Assembly: GCF_014836875.1 (NCBI RefSeq)
Contig: NZ_JACSQC010000001.1
Span: forward strand, 572,704 to 636,703
Source of the DNA: Arthrobacter pullicola
GTDB lineage: Bacteria; Actinomycetota; Actinomycetes; Actinomycetales; Micrococcaceae
DNA: 64,000 nucleotides
Reading direction: 5' to 3'
Of the stretch, positions 7,620-15,895 are shown one piece after another. Position 1 is the stretch's first letter. Each line of letters opens with the position of its first letter. Made by a program: the position numbers and the translations under genes. The notes below the pieces were generated by a model. The model searched no databases, was not told the origin of the DNA, and worked only from the letters and a program-made list of their open reading frames with translations.

Positions 7620-8481
7620 GGGCGTACCGGGGCGATCCGTGGTGGTGGTCTTCTTCCTGGCCGGGCAGGATGGTCTCCAGTTCACCCTCCACCCGGTCGT
7701 GGTCCGTGGCCCGGCCATAACTGACTTCGTCGACGCCGCGGTTCCAGTAGCCGATGATCAGCTGCTGTTTCCGCGGGAAGCCCAGCGACTTGAGCCAGCT
7801 CCGCGCAAAGCGGACGACGGCGGACTCCGCTGACACCCAGACCTGGACTTCACCGGCGGCCAGCTCGGCGGCGGGGAACCTGGCTGCGGCCAGCGCTTCC
7901 TGCAGGAGCATGGTGGAGCCGGGCTGTGCACCGTTGCGGTGCAGCCAGCGGACTTCCACGCCGGCGGGAGCATGGAGTTCCTGCTCTTCCGCCGGGCCGG
8001 CGACCTCGATCAGGGCCAGTCCGCGCTGCTGCGGGCCAAAGCGTTCAATCGTGCCGCCAATGGCAGGCAGGGCCGTCTCATCACCAGCCAGCAGTACCCA
8101 GGCGGCCTCGCCCACCACCACACCGCCGCCGGCCAGGGCAGCGATCTCGTCGCCGCGGACCGCGTTCTCGGCCCAGGACGCAGCCACGGATGTCCCGGCA
8201 TGCCGGACGAAGTCCACACTCAGCGAGGAAGCATCCGCCGCCAGGGAGCGGACGGTGTAGGTGCGCACGCGTTCGCGCTGACCCGGCTTCCATTCCCAGC
8301 CGCGCTCACCGCGTCCGGGCAGGTCCAGGGGCTCGTCCGGGACCGGGAAATAGAGCTTGACGTTGGGGATGTGGGCGCCAGCGTTTACGTAGCCGGCAAC
8401 CCCGGGGCCGCCGAAGTGGACCCGCCGCATCAGCGGGGTTACGTCTTCGACCCGTTCGACGGTGAGGATGTGGCCGCTCAT
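7609..8481 (-). CDS. siderophore-interacting protein (FAD ferric-siderophore reductase)
   Basis: A 290-residue flavoprotein of the SIP/ViuB family. The FAD-binding strand is RVRTYTVRSL, the central domain boundary is VVVGEAAWVLLAGDETALPAI, and the C-terminal NAD(P)H-domain motif is IIGYWNRGVDEVSYG. It should reduce Fe(III)-siderophore in the cytoplasm to release Fe(II). The tail is His-rich (EEDHHHGSPRYAHDH). Its ATG overlaps the ATPase stop by 4 bases and its stop overlaps the esterase start. Reductive and hydrolytic iron release are therefore both encoded in one operon. Confidence 0.92.
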   Translation of the reverse strand: MSGHILTVERVEDVTPLMRRVHFGGPGVAGYVNAGAHIPNVKLYFPVPDEPLDLPGRGERGWEWKPGQRERVRTYTVRSLAADASSLSVDFVRHAGTSVAASWAENAVRGDEIAALAGGGVVVGEAAWVLLAGDETALPAIGGTIERFGPQQRGLALIEVAGPAEEQELHAPAGVEVRWLHRNGAQPGSTMLLQEALAAARFPAAELAAGEVQVWVSAESAVVRFARSWLKSLGFPRKQQLIIGYWNRGVDEVSYGRATDHDRVEGELETILPGQEEDHHHGSPRYAHDH

Positions 8482-9407
8482 GCGCGTGCTCCTTCGGTAA
8501 GCGGCGCCGGAGTGCCGGGCTGTCGGGAAATGCCGGTGGGATCAGTGGCGGTGCCGGGAAGGCCGTGCGGATGAACTTCGGTTCGACCGGCCCTGCCGGT
8601 TCCAGGCAAACCTGAGGAAGGGTCCTCCGGTTCCAGGGGGACTACCAACGGCCCGCCGGTGGCCGGATCGGGGATGACGAGTGCCTCGATCCCATAGATT
8701 TCCTTCATCAGTTCCGGGGTGGCGATCTCTGCCGGCGTCCCCTGCGCCACGATCCGGCCGTCCTTCATGGCGATCACATGGTCAGCGAAGCGGAAGGCCA
8801 TTCCCAGTTCGTGCAGCACGGTCACCAGTGTGTAGTTGCCGGTGCGGTGCAGGCCCCGGCACAGCCGCAGCACCTCCAGCTGGTGCGCGATGTCCAGGAA
8901 CGTGGTGGGCTCATCCAGCAGCAGCACCGGGGTGTCCTGGGCCAGGACCAGGGCCAGCCAGACCCGCTGGCGCTGCCCGCCGGAGAGTTCCCCGACGGTG
9001 CGGTCGGCGAGGTCCTGCACTCCGGTGGCGGCCAGGGCCGCGTCCACGGCCTGCTGGTCCGCCTCGGACCACTGGCGCAGCAGCGACTGGTGCGGGAACC
9101 GGCCCCGGGCCACCAGGTCCGCCACGGTGATGCCGTCCGGCGCCGTCGACGTCTGCGGCAGCAGCGCCAGCTGCCGCGCCACCTCGCGGGTGGGGTAGGA
9201 ATCGATGTCCCTGCCCTGCAGGAAAACCTGCCCGGACGCCGGCTTCAGCAGCCGCGAGAGGGCACGCAGCAGGGTGGACTTGCCGCAGGCATTCGGGCCG
9301 ATGATGGCCGTGAAGGAGCCCGGCGGGATCCGCACGTCCAGGTGCTCGGAGACCGTACGGCCCTCGTAGCCGATTCTCAGGCCGCGGCCGGAGAGGACAT
9401 CTTCCAT
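8478..9407 (-). CDS. ferric-siderophore ABC transporter ATPase (FepC/FecE type)
   Basis: A 309-residue ABC ATPase. It has Walker A GPNACGKST, Q-loop LLPQTS, signature LSGGQRQR, Walker B VLLLDEPTTFLD and the H-loop VLHELGMAF. The start at 9407 is preferred because AAGGAGAACCCC lies directly upstream; two further in-frame ATGs lie at 9443 and 9425. The C-terminus carries an extra Pro/Gly-rich tail of about 50 residues beyond the usual family end. It forms the importer with the two upstream permeases and the lipoprotein. Confidence 0.93.
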   Translation of the reverse strand: MEDVLSGRGLRIGYEGRTVSEHLDVRIPPGSFTAIIGPNACGKSTLLRALSRLLKPASGQVFLQGRDIDSYPTREVARQLALLPQTSTAPDGITVADLVARGRFPHQSLLRQWSEADQQAVDAALAATGVQDLADRTVGELSGGQRQRVWLALVLAQDTPVLLLDEPTTFLDIAHQLEVLRLCRGLHRTGNYTLVTVLHELGMAFRFADHVIAMKDGRIVAQGTPAEIATPELMKEIYGIEALVIPDPATGGPLVVPLEPEDPSSGLPGTGRAGRTEVHPHGLPGTATDPTGISRQPGTPAPLTEGARA

Positions 9408-9446
9408 GGGGTTCTCCTTGCTGGGCATGGGTTTATGCGGCATGGG

Positions 9447-10508
9447 TCAGACCTGCTTGCTGCGGGTCAGGAGCCAGAGCAGGTACACGCCGCCGACCAG
9501 CCCCGTCATCAGGCCGATCGGAATGGCCGCCTGGATGGGCAGCCGCTGCGAGAGCAGGTCTGAACCGGCCACCAGCACAGCGCCCATCAGAGCTCCGGTG
9601 CCGATGTGGACGCCGGGGGAGCGGGTGAGCCGGGAGGCGAGCTGGGGTGCGGCGAGGGCAACGAAAACGATCGGTCCGGCAGCCGCAGTCGCCACGGCCG
9701 TGAGGCCAACTGCCGCGGCCATGGCGATGATCCGGGTGCGTTCGGTCCGGATGCCCAGGGCCCGGGCGGCGTCGTCGCCCATTTCCATCTGGTTCAGGCT
9801 CCGGGACAGTCCCAGCAGCACCGGCAGCAGGAGCGCGACGGCGATCAGCACCGGTACGGCGTGACCCCAGTTCCGCGCGGCCAGGGAACCGGAGAGCCAG
9901 AGGTGCGCCTCCGCGGCCAGATCGGAATCCCCCTTGGCCAGCAGGATGGTGTTCACGGCGGCGAGCATGGCACCGACACCGATGCCGATCAGCACCAACC
10001 GGTAGCCGCCGGTCACTCCGCCGCTGAGCGAAAGCAGGTAGACGACGCCGGCAGCCAGCAGTCCGCCCGCTACCGCGGCGAGGGCGGTGGCTCCTGGCCC
10101 GGCGTCGAACAGGACGATCTGCGCCACGGCTCCGGTGGCGGCACCGGTGGTGAAGCCGATGATGTCCGGCGACCCCAGTGCGTTGCGGGAAATCGATTGG
10201 AAGGTGGCTCCGGCCGCGCCGAGGCAGGCACCAACGCCCAGGGCAGTGACGGTGCGCGGCAGCCGGATCTTCTGCACGACCTTCAGGGTTTTGTTCTCCC
10301 CCTGGCCGAAGACCGCACCCAGCACGTCGCCGAACGCCAGGGCGATGGTGCCGGTCTGCATCCCGGCAATGCCCAGCACGACGGCGGCGGCGGCCAGGAT
10401 GGCGCCGGTCACCAGGGTCCGGCGGCGGTAGCGCAGCCGCATCGGGCCCAGTTTGAGGGTGCGGGTGCCGCTGCGGGTCCCGGCCTGCCGGATCTTGAGG
10501 GTGCTCAC
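9447..10508 (-). CDS. ferric-siderophore ABC permease (FecCD family, second subunit)
   Basis: A 353-residue integral membrane protein of the FecCD/BtuC family with about nine to ten membrane segments. Hallmarks are RLPRTVTALGVGACLGAAGATFQ, here near residues 80-105, and the cytoplasmic coupling helix region around LGIRTERTR followed by AAAGPIVFVALAAPQLA. The start is GTG in a GTGA overlap with the upstream permease. An N-terminal basic extension (residues 1-30) precedes the first membrane helix. Works as a heterodimer with the adjacent permease. Confidence 0.92.
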   Translation of the reverse strand: MSTLKIRQAGTRSGTRTLKLGPMRLRYRRRTLVTGAILAAAAVVLGIAGMQTGTIALAFGDVLGAVFGQGENKTLKVVQKIRLPRTVTALGVGACLGAAGATFQSISRNALGSPDIIGFTTGAATGAVAQIVLFDAGPGATALAAVAGGLLAAGVVYLLSLSGGVTGGYRLVLIGIGVGAMLAAVNTILLAKGDSDLAAEAHLWLSGSLAARNWGHAVPVLIAVALLLPVLLGLSRSLNQMEMGDDAARALGIRTERTRIIAMAAAVGLTAVATAAAGPIVFVALAAPQLASRLTRSPGVHIGTGALMGAVLVAGSDLLSQRLPIQAAIPIGLMTGLVGGVYLLWLLTRSKQV

Positions 10509-11524
10509 AGCTTTGCCAGCTTCCGCCGTCGGGCCAGGGCAATGAAGAAGGGAGCGCCAACCAGGGCGCTCATCACGCCGGCGCCGATTTCGGCGGGTGC
10601 TGCAACAACCCGGCCAACCACGTCGGCGAAGAGGAGCAGCAGCGCCCCGAGGAGCATGGACAGCGGCAGCAGCCGGCGGTGGGCCGGGCCGGTGATCATC
10701 CGGGCGATGTGCGGAGCGGCCAGGCCGAGGAAGGCGATGGGGCCGGCGGCGGCGGTGGCTGCACCGGCCAGCACGAGGATGGCGAGGGCGCCGAGGATCC
10801 AGGTGGTGCGGATGCGCACGCCCAGGGTCCGGCCCAGGTCAGCGCCGAGTGACATGGAGTCCAGGCTCCGGGACAGCGGCAGCGCTGTGAGGGCGGCGAG
10901 CAGGCAGGCGCCGAGGACCCAGGGCAGCACATCGTAGCCGCGGCCCTGCAGGGACCCAGAGGCCCAGGCGGCATAGGCGGTGATGGTTTCGTCCGGACCT
11001 CCGATCAGAATGATCTTGGTGCCCGCGCCGAGCATCACGGACAACCCGGCACCGGCCAGGACCAGGCGCACCGGATTGGTGCCGGCGTCGTGCGCCCGTC
11101 CCAGGAGATAGACCAGCACGGAGGTGGCGGCCGCCCCCGCAAAACCCAGCCACATGTATTGGTACGGGGACCTCATATTGAAGAAGCCCAGGCCGATGGC
11201 GACGGCGAAGGCTGCTCCGGCGTTAACGCCCAGCAGGCCTGGTTCGGCCAGCGGGTTGCGGGTCAGCGCCTGCATCAAAGCACCGGCCAGGCCCAGGGCG
11301 GCGCCGACCGTGATGGCCAGGAAGGTGCGCGGCAGGCGCAGTTCCCGGACGAGCAGGTGGGTGTCCTGGGACGGGTCGAAGGCGGTCAGGGCGGCCCAGG
11401 TGTCGGCCAGCGGGATGGTGCGGGAGCCGGAGGCGAAGCTGGCGAACGCCAGCAGCACCAGCAGGGCCAGGCCGAGGGCCCAGGCACTTGCCTGCCGGTG
11501 CTGCGTGCGCGGTGTTTGGAACAC
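10505..11524 (-). CDS. ferric-siderophore ABC permease (FecCD family, first subunit)
   Basis: A 339-residue permease. The family motif LRLPRTFLAITVGAALGLAG and the cytoplasmic segment LGADLGRTLGVRIRTTW are visible, followed by AAAGPIAFLGLAAPHIAR. About ten hydrophobic segments fit the BtuC fold. The start is GTG 23 bases after the lipoprotein stop. It belongs to the six-gene siderophore uptake operon and pairs with the downstream permease. Confidence 0.92.
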   Translation of the reverse strand: MFQTPRTQHRQASAWALGLALLVLLAFASFASGSRTIPLADTWAALTAFDPSQDTHLLVRELRLPRTFLAITVGAALGLAGALMQALTRNPLAEPGLLGVNAGAAFAVAIGLGFFNMRSPYQYMWLGFAGAAATSVLVYLLGRAHDAGTNPVRLVLAGAGLSVMLGAGTKIILIGGPDETITAYAAWASGSLQGRGYDVLPWVLGACLLAALTALPLSRSLDSMSLGADLGRTLGVRIRTTWILGALAILVLAGAATAAAGPIAFLGLAAPHIARMITGPAHRRLLPLSMLLGALLLLFADVVGRVVAAPAEIGAGVMSALVGAPFFIALARRRKLAKL

Positions 11525-11547
11525 GGTGTTCTACTGCGTAACTGGAG

Positions 11548-12555
11548 CTATTTCGCGGCGAAGGAGGTGTTGAACCAGTCGATGATGTCACTGGCACTGA
11601 AGTAGTCCAGGCGGAAGGACTCCGGACCCATCGAGTAGACCTGACCGGCCTGCACGGAAGGCAGGTTGGCGAGCGTCGGATCGCCGGTGAAAGCCTCCAC
11701 GGTGGCTTCGGTGGAGCTGATCAGGAAGGTGTAGTCACCGGTCACGGAAGCGGACAGGCCCTCGTAGGAGGTGAAGGCGAAGTCCTCGCGCTTCTGGGTG
11801 GAGGTGTCGAACTGCTCGTCCGGATCAACGACGGTGAAGCCCAGCGCGGTGAGCAGCTGGGAATGCGGGCCGGTGCTCTTGCCGACCGGGGAAACGTCTC
11901 CGGCGTTGAAGCTGACGATCGAGGCGGTGGTGCCTTCCTCGATGGCCAAAGCTTCGGCGGTCTTGGCGGCTGAAGCGTCGAACTCCTCGACTACGGAGGC
12001 TGCCTTCTCTTCGAGGCCGGTGGCCTCGCCGAGTTCCACGGCCAGGTCCTGCCAGGTCTGGTCGCCGTAGTTGACCACGATGGTCGGGGCGATTTCGCTC
12101 AAGGCGTCGTACTGGTCCAGCACGGAGTCGGCGCCGGAGGTGGAGACGACAATCAGGTCCGGATCCTCGGCGATGACGGCTTCGAGGTCCAGCTCACCGA
12201 TCGTGTAGAGGGGTTCGACGCCGCGTTCCACGGCTACGTCTGCCCACTGACTGAAGAAACCGTTCTCATCCGCGGTGCCGCTGCGGGCGGTGCTGACAGA
12301 GGTGGACGTGACCGGTGCGTCGATGGCCAGCAGTGTCCCGGTGACCGAAAGGGAGGTGGAGACGATGTTCTCCGGCTTGGCGTCGAGGACGGTCTCGCCT
12401 GCCTCGTGCACGATGATGCGGGGCCATTCGGCGCTGGCGGCCGCGCTTTCGGTGGATTCAGCTTCTGCGGCACCGTCGCTGCAGGCTCCGAGGGTGAGGG
12501 CCATGATCGCGGTGGCGGTGAGTGCCAGGGCCTTTTTGGGCAGGGGAAGACGCAA
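11548..12555 (-). CDS. iron-siderophore substrate-binding lipoprotein (FepB/FecB type)
   Basis: A 335-residue secreted lipoprotein. The signal peptide MRLPLPKKALALTATAIMAL ends in the lipobox LGAC (Cys25), followed by an acidic linker. The mature part is a type III periplasmic-binding fold with EDPDLIVVS and the family ending DIIDWFNTSF. It captures the ferric siderophore outside the membrane and docks on the two FecCD permeases. It is the first gene of the operon, about 80 bases downstream of an IdeR-type iron box, so it should be expressed under iron limitation. Confidence 0.93.
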   Translation of the reverse strand: MRLPLPKKALALTATAIMALTLGACSDGAAEAESTESAAASAEWPRIIVHEAGETVLDAKPENIVSTSLSVTGTLLAIDAPVTSTSVSTARSGTADENGFFSQWADVAVERGVEPLYTIGELDLEAVIAEDPDLIVVSTSGADSVLDQYDALSEIAPTIVVNYGDQTWQDLAVELGEATGLEEKAASVVEEFDASAAKTAEALAIEEGTTASIVSFNAGDVSPVGKSTGPHSQLLTALGFTVVDPDEQFDTSTQKREDFAFTSYEGLSASVTGDYTFLISSTEATVEAFTGDPTLANLPSVQAGQVYSMGPESFRLDYFSASDIIDWFNTSFAAK

Positions 12556-12635
12556 GACGTGCTCCTAGGGAATGCACGCCGCCACGGACGCGGACGGCGG
12601 TGAGTTGACAGCGCTGACAGCATCGGCGCTGCAGC

Positions 12636-12654
12636 ACTGGTTAGCCTAACCTAA
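12636..12654. promoter_or_regulatory. IdeR/DtxR iron box
   Basis: ACTGGTTAGCCTAACCTAA matches the known consensus TTAGGTTAGSCTAACCTAA at 16 of 19 positions, with the right half perfect. It lies about 80 bases upstream of the siderophore-binding lipoprotein. Iron-loaded IdeR/DtxR should repress the operon here. Confidence 0.85.
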
Positions 12655-12884
12655 GTCACTTGGAATTACGCAACGTTACTGTGGGCTAATCGTACTGGCT
12701 GGGGAAATTCGCACTATGAGGGCCTAACGGGAACGCCGGCGACCGGGAAACGCCTCGGTTTGGGCGGAATCATCCGGTTTGGGACTTCGCTGCCGCCGCG
12801 GATCGGAGCGAATGACACAAACCGGAGCGTGGCCGTGGGTTCGGCCTATTGTGCTGGCCGACGGTTCGGCCCAGAATGGTTCGC

Positions 12885-13826
12885 ATGCGAAATATCGACG
12901 CAGTCCCAGCGGCTGTCCCAGCAGTTCAGTCGGAGCGGGTGCGCATTGGGGTGCGGGCGGGGACCATCGGCGGGACACTGCGCATCCCCGGCTCAGAGAG
13001 CTCGGTCCCAGACAGCTCCGCCCCGCGGCCGCCCCGCGCGGCAGTCACCATCCACCCCGCCACGGCCGTTCCGGAGCGGCTCTACAACGGCTTCGCGGAA
13101 TATCTGGCAGGCGAAGGGTTCGCCGTCCTGACCTACGACTACCGGGGAACCGGCGCCTCCGGTGGAGCGAAGGACAACCGCAGGCTCCGCATGCGGGACT
13201 GGATGGACGACGACGTCCCGGCCACCGCGGAATGGATGCGGGAACGCTTCGCCCACCTGCCTCAGGTCGCCGTCGGGCACAGTCTTGGCGGACATGCCCT
13301 GGCGCTGAACAACGGGACCGAAGGGCTCCGGGGCTTTATGACCGTCGCCTCCCACGCCGGAGTCAGCGCGGCCATCCCGAACCGGACAGAACGGGCCCGG
13401 GTGGAACTCATCCTGCGGGTCCTGGGCCCCGGGGCGGCGCGCCTGCTGGGATATGTGCCGGGCCGGAAACTCGGACTGGGGGAGGACATGCCAGCCGCCG
13501 CCATGCTGGAATGGAGCAAATGGTCCCGGACTCCGGGTTACTTCTTTGATGATCCGACCATGCATGCCAGGGAGCGGACGGCGCGCGTGCGGACCAATGT
13601 CCTGTGCGTTGGTTTGGACGACGATCCGTGGGCGACCCCGGAGCAAATCGGAGTGATTGCCCGCCAGCTGGTAAATGCCAAGGTGCAGACCCGGACCTAC
13701 GCCCCGGCGGACGCCGGCGTGACCGCGATCGGGCACATGGGATATTTCCGGCGGGGCCCGGGAGCGGTGCTCTGGCCGGAGGCCGCGGCCTGGCTCGCCG
13801 CCACGGCAGGGGTTGCCGAAAAGTGA
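12885..13826 (+). CDS. alpha/beta-hydrolase family protein
   Basis: A 313-residue serine hydrolase fold. The strand AVTIHPATAVPERLYNGFAE leads to LTYDYRGTGASGG, the nucleophile elbow is VGHSLGGHAL, a cap region follows, and the late acid/His elements are CVGLDDDPWATPE and IGHMGYFRRG. This matches the COG4757-like predicted hydrolases. The start is uncertain (12876 or 12885) because no clear ribosome binding site is seen. The stop overlaps the GTG of the MarR-type gene by 4 bases, so hydrolase and regulator form a coupled pair. Substrate unknown. Confidence 0.8.
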   Translation: MRNIDAVPAAVPAVQSERVRIGVRAGTIGGTLRIPGSESSVPDSSAPRPPRAAVTIHPATAVPERLYNGFAEYLAGEGFAVLTYDYRGTGASGGAKDNRRLRMRDWMDDDVPATAEWMRERFAHLPQVAVGHSLGGHALALNNGTEGLRGFMTVASHAGVSAAIPNRTERARVELILRVLGPGAARLLGYVPGRKLGLGEDMPAAAMLEWSKWSRTPGYFFDDPTMHARERTARVRTNVLCVGLDDDPWATPEQIGVIARQLVNAKVQTRTYAPADAGVTAIGHMGYFRRGPGAVLWPEAAAWLAATAGVAEK

Positions 13827-14254
13827 GACCGGACCAGGAAAAACCTCCCCGCCTGGTGTTCCTCCTGATGGAAGCCGAACGCCGTCTGGGCCGCTGGATC
13901 AGCCGGCGGGGCAGCAGCCGCGGGATCAGCGCCGCAGCTGCCGGAGTCCTTTTTTATGTGGCAGGCAATCCTGCGGCAACCACCGGGCAGGTGGCCGAAG
14001 CCCTGCACGGCTCGGCCGCCGGGACCAGCGGGCTGCTGGCCCGGATGGAGTCAGCCGGGCTGATCCAGCGCACTTTGGATCCGGAGGACCGGCGCAGCAT
14101 CCGGATTTCACTGGCACCGGCAGGGGAGGACGCGATGAAGGACGTCCGGACAGCCGTCTCCGACCTCAACGGCTTGGTGACAGACGGGTTCAGTGCCCAG
14201 GAACTGGAGACAGTGGCCCGCTGGCTGGCGCACGTCTCCAAATCGGTGGGCTGA
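13823..14254 (+). CDS. MarR family transcriptional regulator
   Basis: A 143-residue winged-helix protein starting at a GTG that overlaps the hydrolase stop (GTGA). The core reads FLLMEAERRLGRWI, then TTGQVAEALHGSAAGTSGLL (helix-turn-helix), MESAGLIQRTLDPEDRRS (wing with D-R) and a C-terminal dimer helix. It ends directly beside the convergent small winged-helix gene. Coupling to the hydrolase suggests that it senses the hydrolase substrate or product. Confidence 0.85.
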   Translation: MRPDQEKPPRLVFLLMEAERRLGRWISRRGSSRGISAAAAGVLFYVAGNPAATTGQVAEALHGSAAGTSGLLARMESAGLIQRTLDPEDRRSIRISLAPAGEDAMKDVRTAVSDLNGLVTDGFSAQELETVARWLAHVSKSVG

Positions 14255-14485
14255 TTAGATGCTGCAGGTGCCGGTGAACGGATCACACAGCGACTGGCCG
14301 CCGTTCGGCACAGCGTAGACACCATCGCCGCCTTCGATCAGCCGGAGTGCACCCATTTCCTCCAGCTCGGTGAGCACCCTGAGGGTCTGCACTCCGCCGA
14401 GGTCGAACTCCTCCGCTACTTCCTGCGGCTGCACACGTCCGTAGCGCCGGACGAAGTCAATGACGTTCTGGTTGAGCGTCAGCAT
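14255..14485 (-). CDS. small winged-helix protein with C-terminal CX6C
   Basis: A 76-residue protein with a compact winged-helix domain: VIDFVRRYGRVQPQEVAEEF, then VQTLRVLTELEEMGALRLI, then a wing, GDGVYAVP. It ends with two cysteines in SLCDPFTGTCSI. The layout resembles small FeoC-like or SMC-accessory winged-helix proteins, but no family is certain. AGGAAGG precedes the ATG. The gene is convergent with the MarR gene with no gap and divergent from the GNAT gene. Confidence 0.72.
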   Translation of the reverse strand: MLTLNQNVIDFVRRYGRVQPQEVAEEFDLGGVQTLRVLTELEEMGALRLIEGGDGVYAVPNGGQSLCDPFTGTCSI

Positions 14486-14590
14486 GGCACCTTCCTGTCC
14501 TGTTCTGTCCGCGGCCAGGATCGCCGGCCGCGGCCAACACCAGCGTAACGGCAGGGGACCCGCCCACATTCCCGGGCCTAGACTGGCCGG

Positions 14591-15136
14591 ATGCAGACCC
14601 TGGCCATGGAACGCCTCCTTCTCCGCCCCTGGAAAACCGGGGACGCTGACTTCGTGTACGACATGTACTCGCGCTGGGAGGTGCAGCGCTACCTGGGCCG
14701 GGTGCCGCGGGTTATGCCGGACCTGGCCGAGGCCCTGGCCATGATTGAACGGTGGAGAAACCTGGACGATCCCGTGCACGGCATCTGGGCCATCGAACGC
14801 AGGGGTACGGACGGCACCGGGGACGGCCAGCTGGTCGGAACGCTCCTGCTCAAGTCCATCCCGGCCTCCGGCGAGGTGCCGCTGCAGCCCTCCGGTGACA
14901 CCGAGATCGGCTGGCATCTCCACCCGGATTTCTGGGGGCACGGCTACGCCACGGAGGCTGCGTCCGCCGTCCTGCAGCTGGCGCTTGCCTCCGGACTGGA
15001 GAAAGTTGTGGCCGTCACCAACCCGGCCAACACTGCCTCCCAATCGGTCTGCCGGCGGATCGGCCTGGAACACGCCGGACAGACCGAGAAGTACTACAAC
15101 ACCACCTGCGAACTGTTCGTCAGCCGGCCCGGTTAG
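14591..15136 (+). CDS. GNAT N-acetyltransferase (RimJ/RimL type)
   Basis: A 181-residue acetyltransferase. It opens with TLAMERLLLRPWKTGDADFVY, has the beta-strand EIGWHLHPDFWGHGYATEA that binds acetyl-CoA (motif A with the HGYATEA variant of Q/RxxGxG/A), and ends with VCRRIGLEHAGQTEKYY, the classic RimJ/RimL tail. An insertion with QLVGTLLLKSIPASGEVP sits before motif A. The acceptor may be a protein N-terminus or a small amine. Confidence 0.88.
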   Translation: MQTLAMERLLLRPWKTGDADFVYDMYSRWEVQRYLGRVPRVMPDLAEALAMIERWRNLDDPVHGIWAIERRGTDGTGDGQLVGTLLLKSIPASGEVPLQPSGDTEIGWHLHPDFWGHGYATEAASAVLQLALASGLEKVVAVTNPANTASQSVCRRIGLEHAGQTEKYYNTTCELFVSRPG

Positions 15137-15143
15137 GCGGGCT

Positions 15144-15845
15144 TTAGGCCACGGACGCCGGGAGGGTCAGCTTGCCGTCGCGCATCCGGGCCACCGAATC
15201 CATCAGCGGGAGGAACTCGACGTCGTGGGTCACCAGCACCGTGGCCAGATCAAACTCCTGGGTGACCTGCCGCAGCAGCTTCATGATGGAGGCCGACCGT
15301 TCATGGTCCAGGGCCGCCGTCGGCTCATCCACCAGCAGCAGGGACGGGTGCCCCATCAGGGCCCGGGCAATGTTCACGCGCTGACGCTGGCCGCCGGAGA
15401 GCTGGTGCGGGCGCTTCGCCAGCTGGCCGGACAGCCCGACGACGTCGAGCAGCTCCGCGGCCCGCGCTTCCGCCGGCCGGGTGCTTTCCCCGCGCAGATG
15501 CGCCACGGCCACCAGCTGTTCCTGGGCGGTCAGCGCGGGAAGGAGGTTCGGCTGCTGGAAGACGATGCCGATCTCTTCCCGCCGCAGCCGGGACCGTTCA
15601 GCGTCCGTCATGCCGGCGACGTCGGACCCGTTCACCAGCACCGTCCCGGAGGTGGCTGGGATGAGGGTGGCTGCCACGGCCAGCAGGCTGGATTTGCCCG
15701 ACCCTGAGGGGCCGGCCAGGCCGGTGACCGTGCCGCGTTCCGCCGCCAGGCTAACGTGGTCCAGGGCCTTGATGGTGTTGTCCTGGCCGTCCGGGTATTC
15801 CAGGGTGACGTTCTCGAGGAGCAGGGGAGTGGTTGAGTTGGTCAT
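15144..15845 (-). CDS. ABC transporter ATPase (LolD/MacB type)
   Basis: A 233-residue ABC ATPase: Walker A GPSGSGKSS, Q-loop VFQQPNLLPALT, signature LSGGQRQRVNIARAL, Walker B LLLVDEPTAALD and H-loop VLVTHDVEFL. It follows its permease by 50 bases on the minus strand. The start at 15845 is internal to the longest frame and is chosen from family length and the AGGAT site. Members drive FtsX-type permeases that export or extract lipids, antimicrobial peptides or lipoproteins. The divergent two-component system probably regulates it. Confidence 0.92.
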   Translation of the reverse strand: MTNSTTPLLLENVTLEYPDGQDNTIKALDHVSLAAERGTVTGLAGPSGSGKSSLLAVAATLIPATSGTVLVNGSDVAGMTDAERSRLRREEIGIVFQQPNLLPALTAQEQLVAVAHLRGESTRPAEARAAELLDVVGLSGQLAKRPHQLSGGQRQRVNIARALMGHPSLLLVDEPTAALDHERSASIMKLLRQVTQEFDLATVLVTHDVEFLPLMDSVARMRDGKLTLPASVA

Positions 15846-15895
15846 GGTGATCCTGTCAGTCGCTTGAATCGTGTGGGGTGGGATTGGCAGGCGGT

